From: Azospirillum thiophilum
GTDB taxonomy: Bacteria; Pseudomonadota; Alphaproteobacteria; Azospirillales; Azospirillaceae
Direction of reading: 5' to 3'
Assembly (NCBI RefSeq): GCF_001305595.1
Contig: NZ_CP012401.1
Coordinates: forward strand, 2,181,001 to 2,245,000
Length of the DNA stretch: 64,000 bases
This document shows positions 53,701 to 61,210 of this stretch, piece by piece. The translations under genes were made by a program, and so were the position numbers. Every line of letters begins with the position of its first letter. The stretch's first letter is position 1. The notes below the pieces were generated by a model. The model was not told where the DNA came from. It did not search any database and saw nothing but the letters and a program-made list of their open reading frames with translations.

Positions 53701-54300
53701 TCCGGGCTGGACAAGGCGCGGGTCGGCACGCGGCTGGCCTCGGTCCGGCTGCTCGACAACAAGCCGGAAGAGGCGCTGAAGGCGCTGGAGCTGTCGAACA
53801 TCGCCGGGCTGCCCGCCGATCTGGCGGCCGAGCGGCGGCTGATGCAGGCCAAGGCGCTGGCCGAATTGAACCGTGGCGACGAGGCGCTGCAGATCCTGGC
53901 CCAGGACGACAGCACCAACGCCAACCTGCTGCGCGTCGACATCGCCTGGAAGGGCCAGAAATGGGATGCCGCGGCGCTGGCGCTGAACAAGGTGGTCGGG
54001 CCGCCGCCGGCCGCCGGCAAGCAGCTCGACCCCAACGCCTCGCAGCTGGTGCTGAACCGTGCGGTGGCGCTGGCGCTGGCCGGCGACGGCAACGGGCTGA
54101 ACCTGCTGAAGAGGGATTTCGAGGGGGCGATGAAGGGCGGCCCCAACGAGGACGCCTTCCGCATCCTGACCCGGCCGGAACAGGCCATGGGGCTGATCGA
54201 TGTCGGCACCATCCGCTCCCGCGTTGCGGAAGTGGACATGTTCAAGAAGTTCCTGAAGGAATATCGCGGCAAGCAGACCGCGGACAAACCGACATCCTGA
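50782..54300 (+). CDS. Large periplasmic TPR protein with AMIN-like repeats
   Basis: Protein of 1172 residues that I cannot name. After a signal peptide (about 10-42, AALLAVPVLLSPGLLAGAA) come two or three beta-rich repeats resembling AMIN domains: FGRLVFDWPVKVDF (about 55-68), SRLTFDWPSPVGYSV (about 184-198) and a third near 353-435, separated by Pro/Ala-rich linkers. From about 610 onward it is helical with TPR-like pairs (AKAQLDLARFYFANGF, RRLMQAKALAELNRGDEAL). It starts with TTG at 50782 (overlap TTGA) or GTG at 50788; GGAGGGGG lies upstream. Context with cheZ and two MotB-like genes suggests a motor accessory scaffold. Confidence 0.8.
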   Translation: MTVAGRSAHRRKRWLRGCSAAAALLAVPVLLSPGLLAGAAEAATVPVRAGSHKEFGRLVFDWPVKVDFTTSVEGGRLVVAFTEPIDAALGPPVRALPDYLAAGRVEADGRTVSFDLKRPVSVRSFRNGNAVALDLSPAPANAAPQNTPPPNAPPNVAPQPAPAAAKPVPSAGRVRVQAADRPDQSRLTFDWPSPVGYSVKRDGAAVTVAFDKGGTPDLSALARAKLRNIQNVESYRQPDGALAVTFAVPQDAEVTDSAAGRSVVLAVGNPGSRAGLPKTDTPKTDAAQPAAAQPAPVPARDAPMVASTSSGRSATAANAAAATPAAIPPAEAKPAPAAPADAKSQPAAGPKGPVLTFDTGGPASIAVYPRAGQLYVVFDRPMPIGAGKLSGPGSELMGAVEPVPATGGSVFRTKIGPMVWPSVDRQGTVWRIQSSARPANMTSAGDLRVEPDPDFLLGARLLVRAPDAANVVQFTDPDVGDRIQVVPLPNPGQGMPEPHRYPDLEVMPSYQGVVVRPVSDNVTVRPVKEGVELTTAGGLHLSPAADAGNPAVAPPPPGMPAPQSVPQPVPSQFAAAPQQVPPPGGSSAAMEPPRAQPAAQMQGRRLFNLPAWKRGDLDHFTEARQDLQLAVVNAPESERAKAQLDLARFYFANGFGQETLGLLDVLQQNQPDLEGWPEFRALRGAARVLTGDLDGAEADLSIPALAGNPEAGLWRAAIAADRRDWPKAMAGFRASGQILNSYPEPMIGKLGLRAAETALETRDTATAKRLLDRVLEHSGPDQEENPQTQYLRGLLFAQTGETDQAREQLTAAFNSYDRFYRAKAGLALTNLELSEGKMSPTAAAEQLAGLTFTWRGDDLEMQIRARMGEVLIAGGEYAKGFNTMKETAALVADTPRAEAITKEMSRIFADLYKDGAQRLPTLDALQLYDQFRELTPVGEAGDEIIRQLAERLISIDLLNRAADLLQHQVEFRLSGLDKARVGTRLASVRLLDNKPEEALKALELSNIAGLPADLAAERRLMQAKALAELNRGDEALQILAQDDSTNANLLRVDIAWKGQKWDAAALALNKVVGPPPAAGKQLDPNASQLVLNRAVALALAGDGNGLNLLKRDFEGAMKGGPNEDAFRILTRPEQAMGLIDVGTIRSRVAEVDMFKKFLKEYRGKQTADKPTS

Positions 54301-54388
54301 TGTCAGGCTTCCCGAGACCGGCTTCCTGAAGCGGCGGAACCTCCTCGCGGGGGGCGTGAGGCCGTCCCGCCGCCCAACTCCTGTGCCG

Positions 54389-54934
54389 TTACTTCGGCAG
54401 CAGCACCTTGTCGATCACATGGACGACACCGTTCGACTGCTCGACGTCGGCGATGGTGACGCGGGCCATGGTGCCGGAGGCGTCGGCGACCATCACGGCG
54501 TCGCCGGACTGGGTGACGGTCAGCGGCATGCCCTCCACCGTCTTGAGCATCGCCTTGCCGTTGCCCTTCTTGATGTCGGCCACCAGGGTCTTGGCGTCGA
54601 GCTTGCCGGGGACGACGTGATAGGTCAGCACCTTGGTCAGCTGGCCCTTGTTCTCCGGTTTCAGCAGCGTGTCGACGGTGCCGGCCGGCAATGCGGCGAA
54701 GGCCGCATTGGTGGGAGCGAAGACGGTGAAGGGGCCCTTGCCGCTCAGCGTGTCGACCAGCCCGGCGGCCTTCACGGCGGCGACGAGCGTGGTGTGGTCC
54801 TTGGACTGGGACGCGTTCTCCACAATGGTCTTGTTGGGATACATCGGCGCGCCGCCGACCATCTTTTCCATGGCGGCATTGGCGCAACCGGCAAAAAGAA
54901 GGGTGGCGATCGCCACGGTGGCAACCTTCTTCAT
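54389..54934 (-). CDS. Fasciclin-domain secreted protein
   Basis: Exported protein of 181 residues with one FAS1 domain: TIVENASQSKDHTTLVAAVK (about 36-55), GPFTVFAPTNAAFAAL (about 67-82), LTYHVVPGKLDAK (about 103-115) and VIDKVLLPK at the end. The N-terminal export signal KKVATVAIATLLFAGCANA could be a type I signal or a lipoprotein signal (Cys17). FAS1 proteins mediate adhesion or surface contacts. GAGGGA precedes the start at 54934. It stands alone, convergent with the TPR gene. Confidence 0.9.
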   Translation of the reverse strand: MKKVATVAIATLLFAGCANAAMEKMVGGAPMYPNKTIVENASQSKDHTTLVAAVKAAGLVDTLSGKGPFTVFAPTNAAFAALPAGTVDTLLKPENKGQLTKVLTYHVVPGKLDAKTLVADIKKGNGKAMLKTVEGMPLTVTQSGDAVMVADASGTMARVTIADVEQSNGVVHVIDKVLLPK

Positions 54935-55077
54935 AGCATTCCCTCTTATCGGTGAAGGTCCGCTGTTCGCGGACACATCACCATTACGGCGAGGGCCTCC
55001 GGTCAGATCACGCCGTTCCTGCGCGCGATGACGATTTTTCTTGGATCGGAAGGAGGTAGCACTTTTGGAGTGCAGCC

Positions 55078-55122
55078 GTTTCCCTTGCAGCTGCTCCCTT
55101 TACAGCTGGACCCCTTACAGCT
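55078..55122. repeat. Three tandem 15-base units at the kup stop codon
   Basis: Read on the minus strand the units are AGCTGTAAGGGGTCC, AGCTGTAAAGGGAGC and AGCTGCAAGGGAAAC. The first contains the kup stop (TAA) and the second repeats an in-frame TAA five codons later, so the end of kup appears to have arisen by small tandem duplication. Confidence 0.75.
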
Positions 55123-57013
55123 GCACCTGGGTTCCCAGCTCCACCACGCGGTTGGGCGGCAGCTTGAAGAAGTCGGTGGCGCTGACCGAGGTGCGGGACA
55201 TCACCACGAACAGCTTCTCCCGCCACAGCGCCATCTGCGAGTTCATCTGCGGGATCAGCGTCTCCCGACCCAGGAAGAAGGAGGTCGCCATCACGTCGAA
55301 CTCCAGCCCGAAGGCTTTGCACAGCCGCAGCGCCTTGGGGATGTTCGGCTCCTGCGAGAAGCCGTAGCGCACGGTGATGCGGTAGAAGCCCTCGGCCAGC
55401 CCCTCCACCACCACGCGGTCCTTGGCCGGCACGCGCGGCACATCCTCCACCACCACCGTCACGAAGACGACGCGCTCGTGCAGCACCTGGTTGTGCTTCA
55501 GGTTGTGCAGCAGGGCGATCGGCACGGTGTTGGAACTGGAGGTCATGAAGACCGCGGTGCCCTTCACCCGGTGGATGTCGCCGGACTTGGCCTGCCGCCG
55601 GATGAAGGCGTCGAGCGGCAGCGATTCCTCGGCCAGCCGCTTGGTCAGCACGGCACGGCCGCGGCGCCAGGTCGCCATCAGGCCCAGCGTGAGGACGGCG
55701 ATCACCAGCGGCACCCAGCCGCCATGCGGGATCTTTACCGCGTTGGCGGCGAAGAAGGAGATCTCGACCGTCAGGAACACCGCGCCGACGCCAAGGCAGA
55801 CCGGCAGGCTCCACTTCCAGCGGCGCCGCGCCACCACCAGGAACAGGGTGGTGGTGATGATCATGTCGCCGGTCACCGCGATGCCGTAGGCCGCCGCGAG
55901 CCGGCTGGAGGACTGGAACAGCACCACCAGCCCCAGCACCGCGGCCAGCAGGCCCCAATTGGCGCGGGGGATGTAGATCTGCCCCTCCTCCTCGTTGGAG
56001 GTGTGGCGGATGTCGAGCCGCGGGCAGAGGCCGAGTTGCACCGCCTGCCGGGTCAGCGAGAACACGCCGGAGATCACCGCCTGGCTGGCGATGACGGTCG
56101 CGGCGGTCGACAGGCCGATCAGCGGGTAGAGGCCCCAGTCCGGCGCCAGCAGGTAGAAGGGGCTGCGCACTGCCGTCGGGTCGCTCAGCAGCAGCGCGCA
56201 CTGGCCGAGATAGTTCAGCAGCAGCGCCGGCAGCACCAGGGCGATCCAGGCGACCTGGATCGGCCGGCGGCCGAAATGCCCCATGTCGGCATACAGCGCC
56301 TCGCCGCCGGTCACCGCCAGCACGACGGCGCCCAGCACCAGGAAGCCGGCGATGCCGTGCGCGGCGAAGAAGGAGACGGCGTAGACCGGGCTGAAGGCGA
56401 CCAGCACGCCCGGCTGCTGCACCACCTCCAGCAGCCCGAGGATGCCCAGCGTCGAGAACCAGGCGAGCATGATCGGGCCGAACAGTGCGCCGACGCGCGA
56501 GGTGCCGTGGCTCTGGATGGCGAACAGCGCGATCAGGATGGCGACGGTCAGCGGCACCACCACCGATTCCAGCGCCGGCTCCGCCACCTCCAGCCCCTCG
56601 ACCGCGGACAGCACCGACATCGCAGGGGTGATCATGCCGTCGCCATAGAACAGCGCGGCGCCGAACAGCCCCAGCGCCGTCAGCACCGTCAGCCTGCCCG
56701 AGGCGTCGGGCCGCGTCTTCGACGCCAGCGCCAGCAGCGACAGGATGCCGCCCTCGCCCTTGTTGTCGGCACGCATGACGAAGACCACGTATTTGATCGT
56801 GACCACCATCACCAGCGCCCAGAACACCAGGGACATGATGCCGAGGATGTTGTCGGGGGTCAGCGGCAGCCCGTGTTCGCCGCCGAAGCATTCGCGCAGC
56901 GTATAGAGCGGGCTGGTGCCGATGTCGCCGAAAACGACCCCGAGGGCGCCGAGGGTCAGCGTCGCGAGCTTGCCGGTGTCCGGCTGCGCGGCTTTCAAAG
57001 CGGTGTCAGTCAT
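55115..57013 (-). CDS. kup: Kup-family low-affinity potassium transporter
   Basis: Proton-coupled potassium uptake protein of 632 residues. It begins with the Kup signature LGALGVVFGDIGTSPLYTLRE (within about 21-42), has about twelve hydrophobic segments to residue about 430, and ends in a cytoplasmic domain (TSFFLGRETLIPQMN) with the C-terminal VELGTQVQL. The start at 57013 gives the family N-terminus; the frame is open to 57160 without a binding site. Monocistronic. A very long open frame on the opposite strand here is a shadow. Confidence 0.95.
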   Translation of the reverse strand: MTDTALKAAQPDTGKLATLTLGALGVVFGDIGTSPLYTLRECFGGEHGLPLTPDNILGIMSLVFWALVMVVTIKYVVFVMRADNKGEGGILSLLALASKTRPDASGRLTVLTALGLFGAALFYGDGMITPAMSVLSAVEGLEVAEPALESVVVPLTVAILIALFAIQSHGTSRVGALFGPIMLAWFSTLGILGLLEVVQQPGVLVAFSPVYAVSFFAAHGIAGFLVLGAVVLAVTGGEALYADMGHFGRRPIQVAWIALVLPALLLNYLGQCALLLSDPTAVRSPFYLLAPDWGLYPLIGLSTAATVIASQAVISGVFSLTRQAVQLGLCPRLDIRHTSNEEEGQIYIPRANWGLLAAVLGLVVLFQSSSRLAAAYGIAVTGDMIITTTLFLVVARRRWKWSLPVCLGVGAVFLTVEISFFAANAVKIPHGGWVPLVIAVLTLGLMATWRRGRAVLTKRLAEESLPLDAFIRRQAKSGDIHRVKGTAVFMTSSSNTVPIALLHNLKHNQVLHERVVFVTVVVEDVPRVPAKDRVVVEGLAEGFYRITVRYGFSQEPNIPKALRLCKAFGLEFDVMATSFFLGRETLIPQMNSQMALWREKLFVVMSRTSVSATDFFKLPPNRVVELGTQVQL

Positions 57014-57262
57014 GCGGTGGTTGCGGTCCGAAGTTGGTCCGTCGGTGCGATGGCGGCGCCCCGGCCGTCCCGCGTCCCTTTCGGCGGGAGCGGGCGGTCG
57101 GAAACTTCCGGCGGTGCGGCTTTTCGCCATGCCCCGTCCGTCCCGCATCGCCTCCCTCATACGCGTTTGCCGGACGCAACGCCAGTGCCGGCTTGCATCG
57201 CGCGGGGGGGAGCCCGCGGGATGCGACGAAGTGTGCCTGGGATTCGCGCCGGACGGGCGGCC

Positions 57263-58072
57263 TCAGATCGTCCCGAAGCTGCGGGCCAGCGATCCGGCGA
57301 TCAGGTACCAGCCGTCGACCAGCACGAAGAAGATGATCTTGAAGGGAATCGCCACCATGGTCGGCGGCAGCATCATCATGCCCATCGACATCAGGATCGA
57401 CGACACCACCATGTCGATGATCAGGAAGGGCAGGAACAGCAGGAAGCCGATCTCGAACCCGCGCTTGATCTCCGAGATCATGAAGGCCGGCACCAGGACA
57501 TGGAGCGGCATGTCGGCCGGCTCCGGCACCGCCTGGAGGCGGGCCATGTCCATGAACAGGCGGAGGTCCTTCTCGGCGGTGTGTTGCAGCATGAACTCGC
57601 GCAGCGGCGCCACCGTGCGGCGGAACGCCTCCATCTCGTCGATTTCCTGGTTGATCAGCGGCTGGATGCCCTGGTTGTAGCTGCGCTCGAACACCGGGGC
57701 CATCACGAAGAAGGTCAGGAACAGCGCCAGCGACATCATCACCGTCGTCGGCGGCACCTGCTGCACGCCCAGCGCGTTGCGCAGGAAGGACAGCACGATG
57801 ACGATGCGGGTGAAGGCCGTCATCATGATCAGGATCGACGGCGCCAGCGACAGCACCGTGACCAGCCCGACCATCTGGACGATGCGGCCGGTCGCCGTGC
57901 CGCCTGCGTCGCCGAGATCGAAGGTCAGGCTCTGCGCCAGCGCCGGCCCGGCAGTCAGCCCGACCGCCAGCCCGGCCAGAACGCCGATGGCGAGCGCCAG
58001 CAGGAGCCCGGCGACGGCCTGCCTGCGGCCGGGCAGGGGGAACCGGGGAATGCGCAGGCGGAACGGCGTCAT
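57263..58072 (-). CDS. fliP: Flagellar export apparatus protein FliP
   Basis: Core membrane protein of the flagellar type III export gate. The 269-residue protein has a cleavable-looking N-terminal hydrophobic stretch (about 20-46), then the FliP block: LSLAPSILIMMTAFTRIVIVLSFLR (within about 76-100, the family signature), TFFVMAPVF, and the C-terminal PAFMISEIKRGFEIGFLLFLPFLIID region. It overlaps fliO by four bases and ends the minus-strand flagellar operon. Confidence 0.96.
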   Translation of the reverse strand: MTPFRLRIPRFPLPGRRQAVAGLLLALAIGVLAGLAVGLTAGPALAQSLTFDLGDAGGTATGRIVQMVGLVTVLSLAPSILIMMTAFTRIVIVLSFLRNALGVQQVPPTTVMMSLALFLTFFVMAPVFERSYNQGIQPLINQEIDEMEAFRRTVAPLREFMLQHTAEKDLRLFMDMARLQAVPEPADMPLHVLVPAFMISEIKRGFEIGFLLFLPFLIIDMVVSSILMSMGMMMLPPTMVAIPFKIIFFVLVDGWYLIAGSLARSFGTI

Positions 58073-58458
58073 CGCGGCCCGGCCCCGGCCGACTCGGCGT
58101 TGCCCTGCAAAGGCGGAATGTCCGGCCGCGCCGTGCCGTCCTGCCGCTGCGCGCTCTGGACCAGCGCGCTCTGGACCAGCGCGGTGTCGAAGCCGGCGGC
58201 AGGCGCGCTGTCGACCAGCAGGTCGCCGTTGGCGCTCAGCAGGATCAGATGCTCGCGGTCGTCGCGGCGGACCAGGACGAGCCGCCGCTTGGCGTCGATC
58301 GGCAGGGCCTCCACCACGCTCAGCCGGCGCTGGCGGCCGCGGCCGCGCACCCTGCCGCCCGCCATGCCGGCGCGGCGCAGCACCCAGGCGACGACCATGA
58401 TCAGCGCCACCACGAAGAGAAGCGCCATCAGGAAGCGGATATACTGGTCGAGATCCAT
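58069..58458 (-). CDS. fliO: Flagellar biosynthesis protein FliO
   Basis: Small membrane protein of 129 residues: an N-terminal helix (FLMALLFVVALIMVVAWVL, about 9-27), a basic linker (RRAGMAGGRVRGRGRQRR) and a beta-rich tail LSVVEALPIDAKRRLVLVRRD (about 46-66), the usual FliO pattern. FliO helps FliP assemble. It overlaps fliP (ATGA) and follows an unnamed 135-residue gene after 23 bases. Confidence 0.88.
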   Translation of the reverse strand: MDLDQYIRFLMALLFVVALIMVVAWVLRRAGMAGGRVRGRGRQRRLSVVEALPIDAKRRLVLVRRDDREHLILLSANGDLLVDSAPAAGFDTALVQSALVQSAQRQDGTARPDIPPLQGNAESAGAGPR

Positions 58459-58481
58459 GGGAACCGGCGGGCTTTCTGTGG

Positions 58482-58889
58482 TCAGGGCGTATCGTCGGAC
58501 GGTGCCGGGGATGGCGCCGGTGATGGCGCCGGGGCGGCGGAGTCGGGGCGGCCATAGGCGGCGGCGGCCCGGCGGCGGGCGGTGTGCGGGTCGTCGCGGC
58601 CGTCGAGCGCGGCGGCGATGGCCTCCTCGCGCTGCGCCTGCTGGTCGGTCAGCGCCGCGGCCAGCGGATCGAGCGCCGCGACGAGGTCGCCCAGCGGGCC
58701 GAGCAGGGCACGCGCCGCGCCGCGCGGCAGCCCTTCCGCCTCGGCGCAGAGCCGGGCGACGCGATCCTCCAGCCCGGCGAGGTCGATCAGGACGCCGGAC
58801 TCGGCCTCCCGCCGGGCGTCGTCGAGCGTGGCGGCCAGCGCCGCCGCCCGCTCGGCCAGCGGGGCGGGCGGAGAAGCCGTACCGGTCAT
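58482..58889 (-). CDS. Unknown flagellar-operon protein, 135 residues
   Basis: Not recognised. It is Ala-rich and probably helical (AERAAALAATLDDARREAE, about 12-30; LVAALDPLAAALTDQQAQREEAIAAAL, about 69-95) with a disordered Pro/Ala/Ser tail (APAPSPAPSPAPS). No signal or membrane segment. It overlaps the upstream FlhB-like gene by four bases and precedes fliO, so a role in flagellar export or assembly, perhaps as a chaperone, is plausible from position only. Confidence 0.7.
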   Translation of the reverse strand: MTGTASPPAPLAERAAALAATLDDARREAESGVLIDLAGLEDRVARLCAEAEGLPRGAARALLGPLGDLVAALDPLAAALTDQQAQREEAIAAALDGRDDPHTARRRAAAAYGRPDSAAPAPSPAPSPAPSDDTP

Positions 58890-59293
58890 GGCATGTCCTC
58901 CACTGGCTCTCCCTGTGCCGGTTCCTCGGCGTCGGGCTGCGGCTCCGGCGGCAGCGTGCCGTTGGCACGGTAGACATGGGCCAGGATTTCGGCCACAGCG
59001 GCGATGGCCTCGACCGGGATGTCGCTGTCGACCTCGATGGCCGACAGGATCTCGACCAGGTCGGCGTCCTCGCGCACCTTCACCCCGTTGGCGAAGGCGA
59101 CCTCCAGGATCTGTTCGGCCACCGTGCCCTTGCCGCTGGCGACGATCCGCGGCAGCGTCTTGGTTCCCAGCTCGTATTTCAGCGCGACCGCCACCGGACG
59201 CCGGGCCGGGCGGGGCGTCTTGCCGGCGGGCGTCTTGCCGGCGTGAGCCGGGCCTGCGGGAGCCGTGACGGGGGAGCGGGGATGCGCAGACAA
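58886..59293 (-). CDS. FlhB C-terminal-domain-like protein (FlhX type)
   Basis: Soluble protein of 135 residues that matches the cytoplasmic half of FlhB: VAVALKYELGTKTLPRIVASGKG (about 34-56), LEVAFANGVKVREDADLVEIL (about 63-83), DIPVEAIAAVAEILAHVYR. It begins where FlhB is normally cleaved and lacks the NPTH autocleavage motif. In some bacteria such free FlhB-C homologues substitute for or assist the C-terminal part of FlhB. The full FlhB is encoded 2.7 kb away on the other strand. First gene of the minus-strand operon. Confidence 0.83.
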   Translation of the reverse strand: MSAHPRSPVTAPAGPAHAGKTPAGKTPRPARRPVAVALKYELGTKTLPRIVASGKGTVAEQILEVAFANGVKVREDADLVEILSAIEVDSDIPVEAIAAVAEILAHVYRANGTLPPEPQPDAEEPAQGEPVEDMP

Positions 59294-59346
59294 GAAGGAA
59301 GCCTTTCCGGGGTCCTTATCTCGGCCCGCATCCTGGACCGGCAGGC

Positions 59347-59361
59347 TTAACGAACTGTAAA
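59347..59361. promoter_or_regulatory. CtrA-like box between the divergent flagellar operons
   Basis: TTAA-N7-TAAA at 59347-59361 differs by one base from TTAA-N7-TTAA, and a second TTAACG half-site lies at 59407-59412. They sit between the FlhB-like operon (-) and flgB (+). Suggestive only. Confidence 0.4.
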
Positions 59362-59548
59362 GGACGGCATGTCCGCCGATCGGCGCAAGGGGTGATTCAT
59401 CCTTCGTTAACGCAAACGGGCGACCATCGGAAGCGATGCCATCCTTCCGGCGTTCCGCTGCCCGGCTCTCCGCTGCCGCCGGGCTCTGGCGGGGCGGGCC
59501 GGGAGGAGGGCGCGCGGAACGCAGGCGGACCTGAACGGGATCTGGGCC

Positions 59549-59953
59549 ATGGACCTCGGGAATCTCGGCATCTTCAAGCTGATGTCACGCAAGATGGACT
59601 GGCTGACCCAGCGTCAGCAGGTCCTGTCGCAGAACATCGCCAACGCCGACACGCCCGAGTACAAGAGCCGCGACCTGAAATCCTTCAGCTTCCGCGACGC
59701 GCTGAGCGACAACCGGCGGCTGACCCCGGTGTCGACCAATGCGTCCCATCTGGCCGGCACCCGCGGACCGGGCGGCATGGCCAAGGAAGAGAAGGTCCGC
59801 GACCCGTACGAGACGGCGCCGGACGGTAACAACGTCATCCTGGAAGACCAGATGATGCGGATGAGCCAGAATTCGATGGATTACCAGACCATCACCAACC
59901 TGTATAAGAAGCAGGTGGCGATGATCAAATCGGCGATCCGGACCGGCGGCTGA
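59549..59953 (+). CDS. flgB: Flagellar proximal rod protein FlgB
   Basis: Rod protein of 134 residues secreted by the flagellar export apparatus. The N-terminus has the rod motif QQVLSQNIANADTPEYKSRD (about 23-42), and the C-terminal helix (MSQNSMDYQTITNLYKKQ) fits the family. First gene of the plus-strand flagellar operon; flgC follows after 63 bases. Confidence 0.95.
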   Translation: MDLGNLGIFKLMSRKMDWLTQRQQVLSQNIANADTPEYKSRDLKSFSFRDALSDNRRLTPVSTNASHLAGTRGPGGMAKEEKVRDPYETAPDGNNVILEDQMMRMSQNSMDYQTITNLYKKQVAMIKSAIRTGG

Positions 59954-60016
59954 TCCGGCTTTGCTTTGCATGCCGGCCGCCGGATGGTTCCGTTGGGCGT
60001 TTGAGGAGGCGGTGCG

Positions 60017-60427
60017 ATGGATCTCTACCAGTCGATGGCGGTTTCCGCGTCGGGCCTGAAGGCGCAGGGCACGCGGCTGAAGGTCATTTCCGAGAATCTG
60101 GCCAACGCCAACACGACGGCGGAAACGCCGGGCGATCTGCCCTATCGCCGCAAGACGGTCATCTTCAAGAACGAACTGGACCGGGCGATGGACGTCGACA
60201 AGGTCCGCGTCGCCAAGGTCGATGTGGACAAGGGCGATTTCCAGCGCCGCTACGACCCGTCCCACCCGTCGGCCGACGCCGACGGCTATGTGCTGCTGCC
60301 GAACGTGAATTCGGTGGTCGAGGCGATGGACATGCGCGAGGCGCAGCGCAGCTACGAGGCCAACCTGTCGGCCATCGACACCGCGCGCCAGATGTTGACC
60401 CGCACCATCGATATCCTGCGCACCTGA
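60017..60427 (+). CDS. flgC: Flagellar proximal rod protein FlgC
   Basis: Rod protein of 136 residues. N-terminal SASGLKAQGTRLKVISENLANANTT block (within about 11-35) and C-terminal EAMDMREAQRSYEANLSAIDTARQML region typical of rod/hook proteins. GAGGAGG lies upstream of the start at 60017. It lies between flgB and fliE, the usual order. Confidence 0.95.
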   Translation: MDLYQSMAVSASGLKAQGTRLKVISENLANANTTAETPGDLPYRRKTVIFKNELDRAMDVDKVRVAKVDVDKGDFQRRYDPSHPSADADGYVLLPNVNSVVEAMDMREAQRSYEANLSAIDTARQMLTRTIDILRT

Positions 60428-60504
60428 CGCGCCGTCCACCCGATCCGTATCCGTCCGATTTGCCGCCTCGCCTCCTCCTTCCCTGACCGACCGGAACCGC
60501 CGCC

Positions 60505-60804
60505 ATGATCAATCCGCTGAACGCCGCCGCGGCCTACGCCACCACGGCATCCAAGACCACCGGTCCCGGCATGGCCGCGCGCGACGGCGTCTCCTTCGGC
60601 GACGTGCTGGAACAGGCGGCCAAGGAGAGCATCGGCACCCTGAAGAAGAGCGAGGACATGTCCGCGCTGGCCTCCGTCGGCAAGGCCGACCTGAACGACG
60701 TTGTGCAGGCGGTGACCAACGCCGAGGTGACGCTGCAGACCGTCACCGCGGTGCGCGACAAGGTGCTGAACGCCTACCAGGAAATCCTGCGCATGCCGAT
60801 GTGA
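60505..60804 (+). CDS. fliE: Flagellar hook-basal body protein FliE
   Basis: Small protein of 99 residues that joins the MS ring to the rod. It has the family C-terminal block DLNDVVQAVTNAEVTLQTVTAVRDKVLNAYQEILRMPM (about 62-99), with the N-terminal part more variable. It follows flgC by 77 bases and precedes fliQ. Confidence 0.94.
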   Translation: MINPLNAAAAYATTASKTTGPGMAARDGVSFGDVLEQAAKESIGTLKKSEDMSALASVGKADLNDVVQAVTNAEVTLQTVTAVRDKVLNAYQEILRMPM

Positions 60805-60850
60805 CGGGCTTCCCGTCCCCGTCCCCCGGCTTGTCCTTCATGTCGCCGTC

Positions 60851-61210
60851 ATGAGCGAGACCGAAGTCATCGAGCTTTGCCGCACCTCGATCGTCACGCT
60901 GGTGATCGTGTGCGGCCCGATTCTGGTCATCATGATGATGCTCGGCACCGTCATATCGGTGTTCCAGGCCGTCACCCAGATCAACGAACAGACGTTGGCG
61001 ATGGTGCCGAAGCTGCTTTTGGTCTTCGGGCTGAGCATCCTGCTGATGCCCTTCATGCTGGGCAAGCTGACCGAGTTCTTCGAGCATGAGGTCGCCGACC
61101 GCATCGTCGCCATCGGCGTCGGCGCCCACGAGAATGGCGGCGCCCCCTTCACCCCCGGCACCGGCATAACCCCGGCCCCGGCCCCGACCGCCGCCGCGGC
61201 GGGCCAATGA
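60851..61210 (+). CDS. fliQ: Flagellar export apparatus protein FliQ
   Basis: Two-helix membrane protein of the export gate. Residues 1-88 are the standard FliQ (helices TLVIVCGPILVIMMMLGTVI and LLLVFGLSILLMPFMLGKL, with FQAVTQINEQTLAMVPK between). A Pro/Ala/Thr-rich tail of about 30 residues follows (TGITPAPAPTAAAA), making 119 residues against the usual 89. It overlaps fliR by four bases. Confidence 0.93.
   Translation: MSETEVIELCRTSIVTLVIVCGPILVIMMMLGTVISVFQAVTQINEQTLAMVPKLLLVFGLSILLMPFMLGKLTEFFEHEVADRIVAIGVGAHENGGAPFTPGTGITPAPAPTAAAAGQ

Noticed and set aside
55028..59350. 1440-residue open frame on the plus strand
   Set aside because: It lies opposite kup, fliP, fliO and the FlhB-like gene, all of which have clear family motifs. 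Its composition (Arg/His/Gln/Asp-rich) is that of an antisense shadow in high-GC DNA.
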